Notes: generated from the sequence alone by a model not told the origin. A DNA stretch of 52,277 nucleotides from a virus (IMGVR_UViG_3300005618_000005:1-52277), one strand, 5' to 3'; numbered from the stretch's first letter, positions 39,995-47,540 are shown. Translations and numbers: made by a program.

Positions 39995-40212
39995 CCACCC
40001 AGCGTGAAAACCTGGACGTGTGGGTGATCTACGAGAACCCGCTCGATGCACCAGGGAAGTTCGTTGTTCGTCGGCACACGCTGGACGGCCCAACAGAAGA
40101 GGCCTACCAGGTCGACACGCTGGACGGCGCCCGCGAAGTGGTTCCTATCGGCTTGGTCCGCATACCGCGTGAAACGTGGGACGAACCGCAAATCGTGGAG
40201 ACATGGATATGA
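39991..40212 (+). CDS. Small protein, unknown (73 aa)
   Basis: The GTG start at 39991 overlaps the preceding TGA. The sequence is acidic and beta-rich (LDVWVIYENPLDAPGKFVVRRHTLDGP...REVVPIGLVRIPRE). It resembles short conserved phage proteins beginning with NLDVWVIY. The function is unknown. Confidence 0.68.
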   Translation: MTTQRENLDVWVIYENPLDAPGKFVVRRHTLDGPTEEAYQVDTLDGAREVVPIGLVRIPRETWDEPQIVETWI

Positions 40213-40484
40213 CCTGGAAAGAAGTCGACACCTACGAGGACGGCACGCCCGCTGGGACTTCCTGGCTTGAATGCGAATGCAAAAACGGGCGCATCTTTCT
40301 CGAAAAGCGGCCCGGCTACTGCGACCGCGGGCACTATTACGCAAAACCCGATATTCGTTTCGACGAGAAAATTCCCGGCACCTACATCGACGGCGCGGAC
40401 GGCTGGCCTCGCTATTATTTCGACCTCGAACGCGCAAAACTGGAGCTTGAAGCATGGATACGCAAACGTGGGCTGGCGCTTTAA
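40209..40484 (+). CDS. Small protein with Cys pair, unknown (91 aa)
   Basis: ATG 40209 overlaps the previous stop; an ATG six bases upstream is equally possible. The sequence contains WLECECKNGRIFLEKRPGYCDRGHYYAKPDIRF and AWIRKRGLAL. Three Cys and one His may bind zinc. It is rich in Tyr and Trp. No family was recognised. Confidence 0.65.
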   Translation: MTWKEVDTYEDGTPAGTSWLECECKNGRIFLEKRPGYCDRGHYYAKPDIRFDEKIPGTYIDGADGWPRYYFDLERAKLELEAWIRKRGLAL

Positions 40485-40840
40485 AGCAGGTTCGGGGCAC
40501 GTTCTATCGCTGGCCCGTCCTTTTTTCTCCCCTGTGTCTTATTCCGCCACTTTTTCCGCAGCCATGGCGCGACCTCTTAGCGCTCAGTATATTCGGTCTT
40601 GCCGTGCATGGAGCAACGCGCGACTGGATCGAGGCGCGGCGCAAAATCGCGGCGAAAAAATTGGAGCTAAAATACCGCCTGGAGCTACATGCCCTCACCC
40701 TTGAAAGTTTTTCCGTGATGCATCGCTATCTAACAGACGTTTCAGCCAACAGGCCCGGCGCGGAAGAACAGGCCCGTATTGAGCTCGAAAGAATCCACGC
40801 GGCGCAAGACGCCATTTTAGAGAAATGGAAAGTAGAATGA
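40454..40840 (+). CDS. Small membrane protein with two hydrophobic segments (128 aa)
   Basis: Residues about 20-55 are hydrophobic (WPVLFSPLCLIPPLFP and DLLALSIFGLAVHGA), then a positively charged helix. The C-terminal half is a soluble coiled coil (LELHALTLESFSVMHRYLT; QARIELERIHAAQDAILEK). The layout suits a holin-like or membrane-anchored early protein, though its early position argues against lysis. It starts 31 bp inside the preceding gene. Confidence 0.66.
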   Translation: MDTQTWAGALKQVRGTFYRWPVLFSPLCLIPPLFPQPWRDLLALSIFGLAVHGATRDWIEARRKIAAKKLELKYRLELHALTLESFSVMHRYLTDVSANRPGAEEQARIELERIHAAQDAILEKWKVE

Positions 40841-41094
40841 GCGCCCCCTTTAAAATCACTGAGCTCTGGGCCTTCGTCTCCCAAGACAAAGACGGCGAGG
40901 AGGGCGTTTGCGGGTTTCATGACCGGAGCGGAGTCTTCTGGCCTATGGTCTGCGCCGACGTGGCGCGCCTCCGGAATTACATTCCCATCGCCGAGGAGAT
41001 TTCGAAAGAGAGCGGCATGAAGATCGAGGTGCGGCGCTTTACCACGATGGAAACTATCAGCCTCATCACGCCCGAAGGCATCACCCATTTATGA
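40837..41094 (+). CDS. Small protein ITELWAFVSQD family (85 aa)
   Basis: The sequence KITELWAFVSQDKDGEEGVCGFHDRSGVFWPMVCADVARL matches a very common phage hypothetical protein pattern (start TELWAFV...EG...PMV). It is beta-rich and soluble. ATG 40837 overlaps the previous stop. The role is unknown. Confidence 0.72.
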   Translation: MSAPFKITELWAFVSQDKDGEEGVCGFHDRSGVFWPMVCADVARLRNYIPIAEEISKESGMKIEVRRFTTMETISLITPEGITHL

Positions 41095-41435
41095 TCAAGT
41101 GCCCACAATGCGGGCGCGTCAGCCATCACCCAAAAGACGAGGAGCACCGCTACTGCGGAGCCTGTCACCAATTCCACGATACAATGAAAGAAACTGAAGC
41201 CACTGATACGCCCCCCCTTTCCAGCCGACGCGAGCAAACCCTGATAATGCTCATGAAGTGGCGCGACGATGAGCTGCAAAGCGCGGGTGTCTACAAACTC
41301 ACGGAGATGATTTTCGCGGCGGTGGAAAAGCACCCTGAGGCCGCCCAGCTTTGTCGTGATATGGTCGCGCAAGCGGAGTCTAACGCGAAGCGCCTAGAGA
41401 AAATCATCATTAACTACAACGCGCCAAAACAATGA
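41091..41435 (+). CDS. Zinc-ribbon protein with helical C terminus (114 aa)
   Basis: The N terminus is MIKCPQCGRVSHHPKDEEHRYCGACHQFHD (CxxC...CxxC plus His), a zinc ribbon typical of small phage proteins. The rest is helical and charged (REQTLIMLMKWRDDELQ; AQAESNAKRLEKII). It overlaps both neighbours by 4 bp. Confidence 0.74.
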   Translation: MIKCPQCGRVSHHPKDEEHRYCGACHQFHDTMKETEATDTPPLSSRREQTLIMLMKWRDDELQSAGVYKLTEMIFAAVEKHPEAAQLCRDMVAQAESNAKRLEKIIINYNAPKQ

Positions 41436-41863
41436 GTAAAGACGACCCTGCAGCGGGCTTTGATATTTGCCCCGGAAAATACTTTGACCGGATGGTTTTC
41501 ACCGCCGTAGACGAACGCGCCATGCCGCCGCATGGAGGTGATTGTAATTCCGTTATCTGGCGCCCGGATGGCACCGACGATTGGCGAATGGCCTACCGCA
41601 CGCGGCACTACGCGGGGCCGAACACGGACCCGTTCACAGGCGGAGACAAGAAACACTTTTCTGAATTCAAGGGAGACCTCCACCAGCTCCGAATAGTGGC
41701 CGACCAAGCTTCGCGGGCCTTGGCTGAAGCGCTTGGCGGAAAAGTCTTGATCCACGAAACGTTCAAAATCGAAGGCGATTGCGAAGTGTTCGAGGAGAAG
41801 CTAACGAAGAATCCGCCGTCCTGGATCCACATGAAAAAGATCAAGGGAGAACCAAACCAATGA
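41432..41863 (+). CDS. Early protein, unknown (143 aa)
   Basis: The sequence is mixed alpha/beta: CPGKYFDRMVFTAVDERAMPPHGGDCNSVIWRPDGTDDWRMAYRTRHY, then a helix and a C-terminal acidic region. The Trp/Asp-rich middle with GGDCNSVIWRPDG is distinctive but not a motif I know. It overlaps its neighbours by 4 bp. Confidence 0.65.
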   Translation: MSKDDPAAGFDICPGKYFDRMVFTAVDERAMPPHGGDCNSVIWRPDGTDDWRMAYRTRHYAGPNTDPFTGGDKKHFSEFKGDLHQLRIVADQASRALAEALGGKVLIHETFKIEGDCEVFEEKLTKNPPSWIHMKKIKGEPNQ

Positions 41864-42132
41864 GAGACAATACCGCGAAAGACGATCGTCACACGGTCAT
41901 AACGAATGAAAAAATCCAATCGTTCGGGGTAACCTGCAAGGTGATGGTCGACGCGGTAACAGAGCAGCTGTCGCCACAAACGCGCGTCCTCGTGACCTTC
42001 ATTCAGAAGGATGGGGAAACCATCACCCACGAGCTCGACATTGGCGAGCTGCTGGAATTTCAGGTCGTAATTCACCGATGCCTCTCGGAACTCAACGACA
42101 TCGCGAAAAAGCAGGGAGAAAAGAAACCATGA
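41860..42132 (+). CDS. Early protein, unknown; possible paralogue of the next gene (90 aa)
   Basis: ATG 41860 has AAGGGAGA upstream. The sequence begins MRDNTAKDDRHTVI and reads VMVDAVTEQLSPQTRVLVTFIQKDGETITHELDIGELLEFQVVIHRCLSELNDIA. The next protein opens MRDETKEE and has a similar length and order of elements, which suggests a divergent duplication. Confidence 0.63.
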   Translation: MRDNTAKDDRHTVITNEKIQSFGVTCKVMVDAVTEQLSPQTRVLVTFIQKDGETITHELDIGELLEFQVVIHRCLSELNDIAKKQGEKKP

Positions 42133-42410
42133 GAGACGAAACCAAAGAAGAGCCCATGGAAGTTATCGTGGAGGCGGGCGCTCTCATCGCGAGCGGAGTC
42201 TCCATAAAGATCGCCGAGCACGAAGGGCAAAAATGTGTCGGCTGTAGCGAGTTCACCGTGCACTTTCTGACAGACTCACAAGACTCGTTCGCCTTTAAGA
42301 TGAAGGGCCGCGAGTTCGAGTCTTACTACAACGCCATCACGACGGCGCTGGAAAAATTGGCCGAGGCGGTGGGGAAAAAGGATGAAGACGACGCACACCC
42401 CAAAGAATAA
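42129..42410 (+). CDS. Early protein, unknown; possible paralogue of the previous gene (93 aa)
   Basis: ATG 42129 overlaps the previous stop and has AGGGAGA upstream. The sequence VIVEAGALIASGVSIKIAEHEGQKCVGCSEFTVHFLTDSQDSFAFKMKGREFE has two Cys (CVGC), a beta-rich middle and a C-terminal helix. The shared MRD start and layout with the preceding gene is the evidence for paralogy. No function is known. Confidence 0.63.
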   Translation: MRDETKEEPMEVIVEAGALIASGVSIKIAEHEGQKCVGCSEFTVHFLTDSQDSFAFKMKGREFESYYNAITTALEKLAEAVGKKDEDDAHPKE

Positions 42411-42663
42411 GTGCTTAACGTGTGGATACGTCACAGACGCGGCCAGCCACATGCGCGACGAAAAAGCGGTGCCGAAACAGGGCGACATTTCCATGTGTAT
42501 GAAATGCGGGGAACTCCACGTGTTCACGAAGGCCTTGACCTATAAGAAAATCTCACCGCGGAAGCTTCTGGAGCTGAAGGCCTCGAAAACGTGGCTGGAG
42601 GTCATGAGGCTCCGCCACGCCATTAAGGAAGTTCAGAAGACGCACCTCATTCCAGACCGATGA
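42382..42663 (+). CDS. Zinc-finger-like protein (93 aa)
   Basis: A four-Cys pattern lies in the first 45 residues (KCLTCGYVTDAASHM...GDISMCMKCGELHVF), enough for a zinc ribbon. The C terminus is a basic helix (RKLLELKASKTWLEVMRLRHAIKEVQK). It starts 29 bp before the preceding stop and overlaps the next gene by 4 bp. Nucleic-acid binding is plausible. Confidence 0.68.
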   Translation: MKTTHTPKNKCLTCGYVTDAASHMRDEKAVPKQGDISMCMKCGELHVFTKALTYKKISPRKLLELKASKTWLEVMRLRHAIKEVQKTHLIPDR

Positions 42664-43052
42664 TCCGTTTCCCTATCGACCTACGCGTGACCCTGATGAA
42701 AAAGGGCCTTCGCCTTTCGCCGTGGGAGACGGTAATTTTTAAACGTCCCGAGCCGGGAGTAGATGAACCGGAAATCCTGCGATACCGTTTCGAAACGATG
42801 CACGGCATTCTCTGTTTTAGCCCCACTCTGCATGGGCTTGCCGTTATCGCGGTCTGTAACGATATGCCTGGAAATGGCAGTTTCACCGTCCTCATGGACG
42901 CCCTGGAAAACACGGCTTACCAAGCGGACTACCCCATGATCGTTGGGAGCATTTGGAACCTCGCTTTGCGGCGCCACCTCATCGTAAAGCGCGGCTATAA
43001 AGACTGCAAGGAGCCTGGCTGCGAGGACTCGGTGATCAAACCGCTTGCTTGA
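42660..43052 (+). CDS. Last gene of the second early block, unknown (130 aa)
   Basis: The sequence is alpha/beta, with DLRVTLMKKGLRLSPWETVIFKRP and LHGLAVIAVCNDMPGNGSFTVLMDALENTAYQADYPMIVGSIWNLAL. A Cys/Lys tail (KDCKEPGCEDS) may bind metal. The block ends here; a hairpin (AGTGTA-GAAAA-TACACT, 43054-43070) lies just after. The function is unknown. Confidence 0.62.
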   Translation: MIRFPIDLRVTLMKKGLRLSPWETVIFKRPEPGVDEPEILRYRFETMHGILCFSPTLHGLAVIAVCNDMPGNGSFTVLMDALENTAYQADYPMIVGSIWNLALRRHLIVKRGYKDCKEPGCEDSVIKPLA

Positions 43053-43153
43053 CAGTGTAGAAAATACACTAAGTGTGCCCACCATTCGAATACGGGTTCG
43101 GGCGCTTCGTGTAGTGGTCCCGCGTTTCGGTGGAAACCTGCGAGGCGCCTGGA

Positions 43154-43402
43154 TTAACGCTTTTCCTCTATGCACTTTGCTAGCGCGACTTCGAAGCGGT
43201 GAATCAGCTCTTCGGACCACCGGCGCCGTCCTAATTCGAGATCCGAAATGTAAGGGGCAGACAAGCCGATAGCCTTGGCGAAAGTGCGTAAGCTGATGCC
43301 GTAGGCCTCGCGATGACGGCGTCTGTTGGCGCCGATCGCGACGTCATCAAGCTCCCATTTCTCAACCCTGCGGATATAGGGCTTCCACCAGGGAGTTTTC
43401 AT
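43154..43402 (-). CDS. XRE-family regulator (82 aa)
   Basis: The HTH_3 domain covers residues about 25-75: RRHREAYGISLRTFAKAIGLSAPYISDLELGRRRW, with the recognition helix APYISDLELGRR. ATG 43402 overlaps the stop of the tiny membrane gene (ATGA). It is the last gene of a four-gene minus cluster and is convergent with the early block. Length and fold suit a Cro- or C1-type regulator. It is the best candidate for the early or lysogeny switch, though the larger C1 effector domain is absent. Confidence 0.82.
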   Translation of the reverse strand: MKTPWWKPYIRRVEKWELDDVAIGANRRRHREAYGISLRTFAKAIGLSAPYISDLELGRRRWSEELIHRFEVALAKCIEEKR

Positions 43403-43548
43403 CGCCAAAGAACCACGTCCACGAAGTGCGTGATAAACGCCGTATCGTTAAGCGTGGGATTTCTGAACTGGAACGCCTTCCATGAAATGGCGACGTAAAG
43501 GGTCACGGCCGACAAAAGAAGGATGAAGAGCGGAGGGGCTTTTTTCAC
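43399..43548 (-). CDS. Tiny one-span membrane protein (49 aa)
   Basis: GTG 43548 overlaps the previous TGA (GTGA). The product is VKKAPPLFILLLSAVTLYVAISW plus a polar tail: two Lys then about 18 hydrophobic residues, the profile of a single-pass inner-membrane protein with N-in orientation. It overlaps the XRE gene by 4 bp. The role is unknown; small phage toxins, inhibitors and pinholins share this look. Confidence 0.58.
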   Translation of the reverse strand: MKKAPPLFILLLSAVTLYVAISWKAFQFRNPTLNDTAFITHFVDVVLWR

Positions 43549-44186
43549 GACTTCGGAAACCAGCGCTCGGCGCGGGCAACGTATTCCGCCAACGCGCTGC
43601 GGTCGTCCTCCGTGTAACAATGCTCCCATAGAAGCGGGAGGCCACTTGCCACGGATTCGGCCACCTCTTCGCGCGTCGCGGTGCGGCCTTCTTTCCACCA
43701 AGACACACCGAGCGGTTCGCCTAGGGAGAAGAGAATGCCATCTCCGCCGTCGCGGGTCAGCTTGTACTCGCTACAGATATACAAAGCCAGGACACCCGGG
43801 TTGCGCTTGATCGCGATCCCAGCGGGCTCCGTAACGCCAGGGGGAAGGCTGTTCTCTCGCCGCACCATGTTTGGATTGAGGATGAAAGGGCAGGCCTGGA
43901 CGCTCCACTCGGCGCAATCGAGATGGCAAGGAGGCTCGGCCGTGTTGCGGTTGACTACGCACATGGGGCCAATCGGGAAACACTTGTATTTGCCGGTGCG
44001 CTGCCCGCAGACCCAGCAAAGATTTTCGCGAATGCAGTCGTGCTTTTTCCGCGCGTCGGCGATGCGGAATTCTGGCTTGCCGTCGACGTAAGCCACAAAG
44101 AACGGAACGGGGTAACCGCGCTCGCTCATCGGCAAAGCGGCGATTCGGTCGGGCATCGGTGGAAGTCCTGCTTTTAGGGCGTGCAT
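43545..44186 (-). CDS. Zinc-binding conserved phage protein (213 aa)
   Basis: Cys/His groups are conserved in form: NLCWVCGQRTGKYKCFPIGPMCVVNRNTAEPPCHLDCAEWSVQACPF. This resembles a widespread phage protein of unknown role with two structural zinc sites. The start is uncertain: ATG 44186 is preferred, and a TTG at 44201 would add five residues. It overlaps the tiny membrane gene by 4 bp and its upstream neighbour by few bases. Confidence 0.74.
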   Translation of the reverse strand: MHALKAGLPPMPDRIAALPMSERGYPVPFFVAYVDGKPEFRIADARKKHDCIRENLCWVCGQRTGKYKCFPIGPMCVVNRNTAEPPCHLDCAEWSVQACPFILNPNMVRRENSLPPGVTEPAGIAIKRNPGVLALYICSEYKLTRDGGDGILFSLGEPLGVSWWKEGRTATREEVAESVASGLPLLWEHCYTEDDRSALAEYVARAERWFPKS

Positions 44187-44190
44187 GAAA

Positions 44191-44364
44191 TTAGGCGTCA
44201 ATGATCGCGATCAATTTGAATTCGTCGCGCGGGTAGTCTTTGCGCAGCTCGGTCAAAAGCTCGCGGGCTTTTTTGTAGTCGGCTGGAAGTCCGTAGAAAT
44301 CCAGGTCCCGGTCAGTCCAGCAGCGTATCTCTAATTCGACGATTGGAATGGTTTGATAGGTCAT
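44191..44364 (-). CDS. Small protein, unknown (57 aa)
   Basis: ATG 44364 (MTYQTIPIVELEIRCWTDRDLDFYGLPADYKKARELLTELRKDYPRD) is preferred; the frame extends upstream but into Pro/Arg-rich sequence. The product is alpha/beta with a helix at the end. It heads the four-gene minus cluster that ends in the XRE regulator. Confidence 0.58.
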   Translation of the reverse strand: MTYQTIPIVELEIRCWTDRDLDFYGLPADYKKARELLTELRKDYPRDEFKLIAIIDA

Positions 44365-44755
44365 CGTTTGCCTTCCCGAGTGAGCAAGGGACTGCATGGG
44401 CGGAGGCCGACCATGTTTCGCTTTCCCTTCGGCGAGCCGTTTCACGGGCCACGTTCAGCAGAGCCGTTGCCTTTCCCTTCGTTTCGCAATTTTCAGCATA
44501 CCTCCGTTATTCAGTCCCAACAGCTTCGCGGAGGAATTTTTTGCTCTGCCTAGCCTCTGATGAGAGTCGCGCCTAACGCTGTGGGCGTACGTCTTTGTGA
44601 TCCGGGCACAAAAAAACCCGGCTCCCTGGGCTAGCAGGGGCCGGGTTTAGTTTGGCGGAGCGTTTTTTTAGGACGCCCCAAAAGTCTTTACCCAGCTTAC
44701 TCGTCTAGCCACGGGAAGCAAGACCCACCAAAGGGTAGGGCTTTTGGTAGGGCAA
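44365..44755. other. 391-bp gap holding the terminator; no gene seen
   Basis: Besides the terminator at 44610-44647, the minus strand shows GGGTAGGGC- and GCCCTACC-type words (44733-44755). The minus strand also has AACGGAGGTATG near 44500, giving a 14-codon frame with the SD too close. I see no credible gene. Confidence 0.4.
44610..44647 (-). terminator. Terminator of the integrase unit (A/T-tract, possibly bidirectional)
   Basis: AAACCCGGC and GCCGGGTTT pair with an inner CCCTG/CAGGG stem around GGCTAG. On the minus strand T7 follows directly. It lies downstream of the winged-helix gene, ending the integrase transcript. Confidence 0.88.
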
Positions 44756-45163
44756 TCATTTTTTCTTGGCTAGGGCGAAAAAGACGAATTCTCGGTCATG
44801 CTTGGTCTGCAGTTGCCCGGCCTTGGCCAGCCGGGCGATGGTCTTTCGCAGCCGGTGGTTATCGACCAGGAAGGGATATTTAAGCGCCTGAAGGGCGGCT
44901 CGCACGTCTGCGTTCGATAGCCACTTTCCATCGGCAAAAACCTTCTTTAGAAGGGTGTCCTCCATGAAGTATTTCGGCGCCCTTTTCTTGTCCGCGCCGA
45001 GGTCCACAGGGAGCACTAGGCGGCTGGTCGAGGTGGGGAAATTCGTTAATTCCTCGAGGGCTTTCTCGGTTCTTCTAAGACGGGCGAGCCGAGCTTCCAT
45101 CTCGGCAATCTCCCGCCGGGTTTCTGCGAGCGTTGTCTGATAGGTAGTGGTTGTTTCATTCAT
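44756..45163 (-). CDS. Coiled-coil plus winged-helix-like protein (135 aa)
   Basis: Residues 1-40 form a coiled coil (TLAETRREIAEMEARLARLRRTEKALEEL). The C-terminal half, ADGKWLSNADVRAALQALKYPFLVDNHRLRKTIARLAKAGQL, has the helix-strand arrangement of a winged helix. ATG 45163 overlaps the integrase TGA (ATGA). Co-expression with the integrase suggests a regulator or accessory factor. It is not a typical small excisionase. Confidence 0.68.
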   Translation of the reverse strand: MNETTTTYQTTLAETRREIAEMEARLARLRRTEKALEELTNFPTSTSRLVLPVDLGADKKRAPKYFMEDTLLKKVFADGKWLSNADVRAALQALKYPFLVDNHRLRKTIARLAKAGQLQTKHDREFVFFALAKKK

Positions 45164-46416
45164 GAGGTGATGAACTGTTCAAACGAGCCGCTTGTGACGG
45201 CCTTCGGAGTTAGTTTTGCCCAGAGCTTGCCGTCCTTTTCGGTGGCAACCCCCTCGTACTCTTCGGTCATGGTTAGACTGGAGTGCTGGGCGAGGTAGCT
45301 GGTACGAGACACATCTTTTGTCGATGCGAGATTGTAGCTGATGCAAGAGTGGCGGAGGATGTTATGGAACGCCCTTTTTTTGAGCTTAAAGCCCGCGCGA
45401 ATAAAGGCCTGGGCTTTACGGACGGCGTACATCTTTTCGTCGAGAGCCCAAGTTTCCTCGGTCGCGAGCGAAAGCCAATCCCAAAGGACTTCGGCATGTC
45501 CTTGGCGGAACTTCCACTTGCCGCCCTTATGCTGTTTACCGGGCATCTTGAGGCCCTTCTCCTCAAAGTTCACGTGCTCCTTGAGGATTCGGGCCGCACT
45601 GGAGGCACGCATAAAACCCCACATCTCAAGGGCAATCCGCGGGACGACCGGCTCGTGAATGTTGGTCTGGAGGAAGTGGAACGCCTTCTCGATCGAGAAA
45701 AGCTCCTTGTCCTTGGCGATCACCTTGGGCGGCACAACTTCGGCACAAGGATTAACTTCGAGCCATTTTTCGGCACAAGCCCTGTTAAAGAACGTGTTCC
45801 AATTCTTTCGGTAGCTCTTTTTGGTGATCGCGGCGGCCGGTTTTTTGCCGTCCCGGTCCTTCACGGTCGCCAGTAGGTCGCGCAAATCCGCTGCGGTGAC
45901 ATCGACGAGTAACCGGTCGCCATAGGCTTTTGCCAGGAAGTCTACGAGGTGGCGCTTCATCTGCCGGTAAGTGGTCGACTTTTCGGCGATGTCTTCGGAG
46001 CGCCGGAGGGCGAGATACTTCCCAACCGTCTCGGAGACCGTCAAAGTCAGCGTCAGCTGGCCCTTGTATTTCTTCCACGCCTGCCAAACCTCGGCCATGG
46101 TAGCGTTAGTCTGCGCCTTAAAGAGCGACCATTCAGTGAGTTCGTTGTCCTTGACCTGAAGGGACGACGAACCAAGCCGCGCCGCTTGGTCGATCAGGTC
46201 TTGCGCCCTTTCGTTGCGCGCCGTCTCGTCCTCGAACGATTCAACCGTTCGCTGGGTGCCGTAGCGAACGAAGTGAGGCTTGGACCTGCCGTCTGTCCAG
46301 AAGCCGATTTTGATCCCTTTGGGGAGGAGTTTGCGCAGTTGTTTTGTCGCCTTGCTTTCGCTCTGTGCCACGTTGTGCCGGGGTAGTTCTGAATCTTGTG
46401 CCGTTTTTTGGCTCAT
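45160..46416 (-). CDS. int: Tyrosine recombinase / phage integrase (418 aa)
   Basis: The C-terminal catalytic domain has R in LEMWGFMRASSAARILKEHVNF, a Lys-containing beta turn (KHKGGKWKFRQGH), HNILRHSCISY (H-x-x-R-H-type), and the Tyr in AQHSSLTMTEEYEGVA. An N-terminal core-binding region (about residues 90-190) contains the SAM-like helices (TVSETVGKYLALRRSEDIAEKSTTYRQMKRHLVDFL). Its length is typical of temperate-phage integrases. I chose ATG 46416 rather than the upstream TTG. It shows that the phage can integrate. A hairpin and GTGCC/GGCAC repeats lie just upstream. Confidence 0.9.
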   Translation of the reverse strand: MSQKTAQDSELPRHNVAQSESKATKQLRKLLPKGIKIGFWTDGRSKPHFVRYGTQRTVESFEDETARNERAQDLIDQAARLGSSSLQVKDNELTEWSLFKAQTNATMAEVWQAWKKYKGQLTLTLTVSETVGKYLALRRSEDIAEKSTTYRQMKRHLVDFLAKAYGDRLLVDVTAADLRDLLATVKDRDGKKPAAAITKKSYRKNWNTFFNRACAEKWLEVNPCAEVVPPKVIAKDKELFSIEKAFHFLQTNIHEPVVPRIALEMWGFMRASSAARILKEHVNFEEKGLKMPGKQHKGGKWKFRQGHAEVLWDWLSLATEETWALDEKMYAVRKAQAFIRAGFKLKKRAFHNILRHSCISYNLASTKDVSRTSYLAQHSSLTMTEEYEGVATEKDGKLWAKLTPKAVTSGSFEQFITS

Positions 46417-46447
46417 ATACCCCCCTTTTTCCAACTTTTTCTTCCAA

Positions 46448-46475
46448 AGCTACAGAGGGATTTACCTCTGTAGCT
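46448..46475. promoter_or_regulatory. 11-bp hairpin with GATTTA loop
   Basis: AGCTACAGAGG and CCTCTGTAGCT pair perfectly around GATTTA, 32 bp upstream of the integrase start. The inner CAGAGG/CCTCTG core and ATTTA loop equal those of the hairpin at 28586-28615. The outer pairs differ but still match. Confidence 0.7.
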
Positions 46476-46526
46476 GGTAAAAGAATGGACCCTAGGAGAG
46501 TCCGACTTTCCCAGGTAAACTGGTCC

Positions 46527-46590
46527 CTTTGTGCCACTTTCGTGCCGTTTCGGTTGGCACAAGAGGGGTCTTGAAAAAACCGGCACAAAG
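46527..46590. repeat. GTGCC/GGCAC repeats upstream of int (candidate attP or control region)
   Basis: CTTTGTGCC (46527), CGTGCC (46541), GGCACAAG (46556) and GGCACAAAG (46582) are direct and inverted copies of one short word. An additional inverted repeat, CTCCGAAA/TTTCGGAG, lies at 46611-46630. They occupy the 414-bp gap between int and the next operon. Integrase arm sites or a repressor operator are equally possible. Confidence 0.5.
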
Positions 46591-46732
46591 GTGCGGGACG
46601 GAAAAAGCTCCTCCGAAACTTTTTTCGGAGAGCGTGTTAATCGAGCGGCTGGATTACTCATATTGGTGCCCAAGGGGATAGGGTGTTATTCACGTTCTTA
46701 TGTTTCAAATGCGTGACATGCGAGAAATAAGT

Positions 46733-46830
46733 TTTTGACGCCGCTTTGCCATATGGGGCACATTATTGACCTGTAAAACATTACGCGTCTTTTAAAAAGA
46801 TCGCGGTTCACGAAAGCGAAGGGAGTTTTA
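46733..46830 (+). promoter_or_regulatory. Putative promoter region for the replication operon
   Basis: TTGACG (about 46734) and TTGACC (about 46769) lie ahead of AT-rich CATTAT and TTTTAAAA tracts, so one or two sigma-70-like promoters could read rightward. Spacing is imperfect in each case. GGGAG precedes the ATG at 46831. Confidence 0.4.
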
Positions 46831-47064
46831 ATGAAACCACTGCTCGATGCCCCAGAAGCAACGGCTTCCCCATCTGTCCGGAATCATCGGCGGAAAGACC
46901 GCAGTACGATCCCGAGAGAAGATGTGTTAAAGCCTGCATCCACCGCACTTACGCAACAAGTACTCGATATAATCGAGGCGGAAGCGGCCCTTGAATACAT
47001 CACCCCCGCCCAGGTCATGCGGCGGATCATCCTAAAGCACTACAAACCCCTCCTAAAGGGGTGA
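46831..47064 (+). CDS. Small basic protein, unknown (77 aa)
   Basis: ATG 46831 is preceded by GGGAG at a good distance. The protein has a basic, disordered N terminus (NHRRKDRSTIPREDV) and a helical C terminus (QQVLDIIEAEAALEYITPAQVMRRIILKHYKP), a pattern seen in small DNA-binding proteins such as ribbon-helix-helix types. It is the first gene of the rightward replication operon. Confidence 0.64.
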   Translation: MKPLLDAPEATASPSVRNHRRKDRSTIPREDVLKPASTALTQQVLDIIEAEAALEYITPAQVMRRIILKHYKPLLKG

Positions 47065-47070
47065 CCCCTT

Positions 47071-47301
47071 ATGAGTGACGAAGCCCTAGCTCGCCTCTCT
47101 GCCCTGGAGGCTAAGGTCGACGCCCTTCTTCGCCTGCAGGAAGCGGCCCACGAGGCTCGCAGGCCCAACCTTACCATCACGGAGTTTGCCAAACTGGCAG
47201 GCAAATCCCGATGGACGATTCAACAATACGTCCGCCAGGGGAAAATCCGCCGCATCGGCATGCGCATTCCCCGCGACCAACTTCGAACTTACATTTCATG
47301 A
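47071..47301 (+). CDS. Excisionase-type HTH protein (76 aa)
   Basis: A coiled-coil N terminus (SALEAKVDALLRLQEAAHEA) precedes an HTH_17/AlpA-like domain: LTITEFAKLAGKSRWTIQQYVRQGKIRRIGMRIPRDQL. This fold directs DNA bending in excisionases and other small regulators. It lies across the regulatory gap from int and is transcribed away from it. An excisionase role is plausible but unproven. Confidence 0.78.
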   Translation: MSDEALARLSALEAKVDALLRLQEAAHEARRPNLTITEFAKLAGKSRWTIQQYVRQGKIRRIGMRIPRDQLRTYIS

Positions 47302-47540
47302 GAAGACCCACTTGCCCCGGGGAACACGCCGCCTTTATGGCCGGTGTTGAAGCCCCTATTTGCTGGCTCTGCGATGAACCCATCCCCGACTTAAACGAAA
47401 TGTCTCACACCACGCGCGGCGCCCCCCTGTGCCGTCCATGTGCCCAGGAGATCGACGAACGAGTGGCACGGCGTGCCGCTGGCTGTTCTGAGGCCCTCCC
47501 AGCGATTATTAACCACGGGAGGCGCTATGTTGACCTATAG
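47298..47540 (+). CDS. Small Cys-rich protein (80 aa)
   Basis: ATG 47298 overlaps the preceding stop. Cysteines are CPGEHAAF, CWLCDEPIPD and CRPCAQEIDE, giving a zinc-finger-like pattern (C-x-x-C twice). The C terminus is helical and basic. It overlaps the next start by 14 bp. A nucleic-acid-binding or adaptor role is possible. Confidence 0.65.
   Translation: MRRPTCPGEHAAFMAGVEAPICWLCDEPIPDLNEMSHTTRGAPLCRPCAQEIDERVARRAAGCSEALPAIINHGRRYVDL

Noticed and set aside
43060-43130. tRNA-like word GGGTTCG and GTAGTGGTC near the XRE gene
   Set aside because: No acceptor stem or T arm pairs around them; the resemblance is limited to short words.
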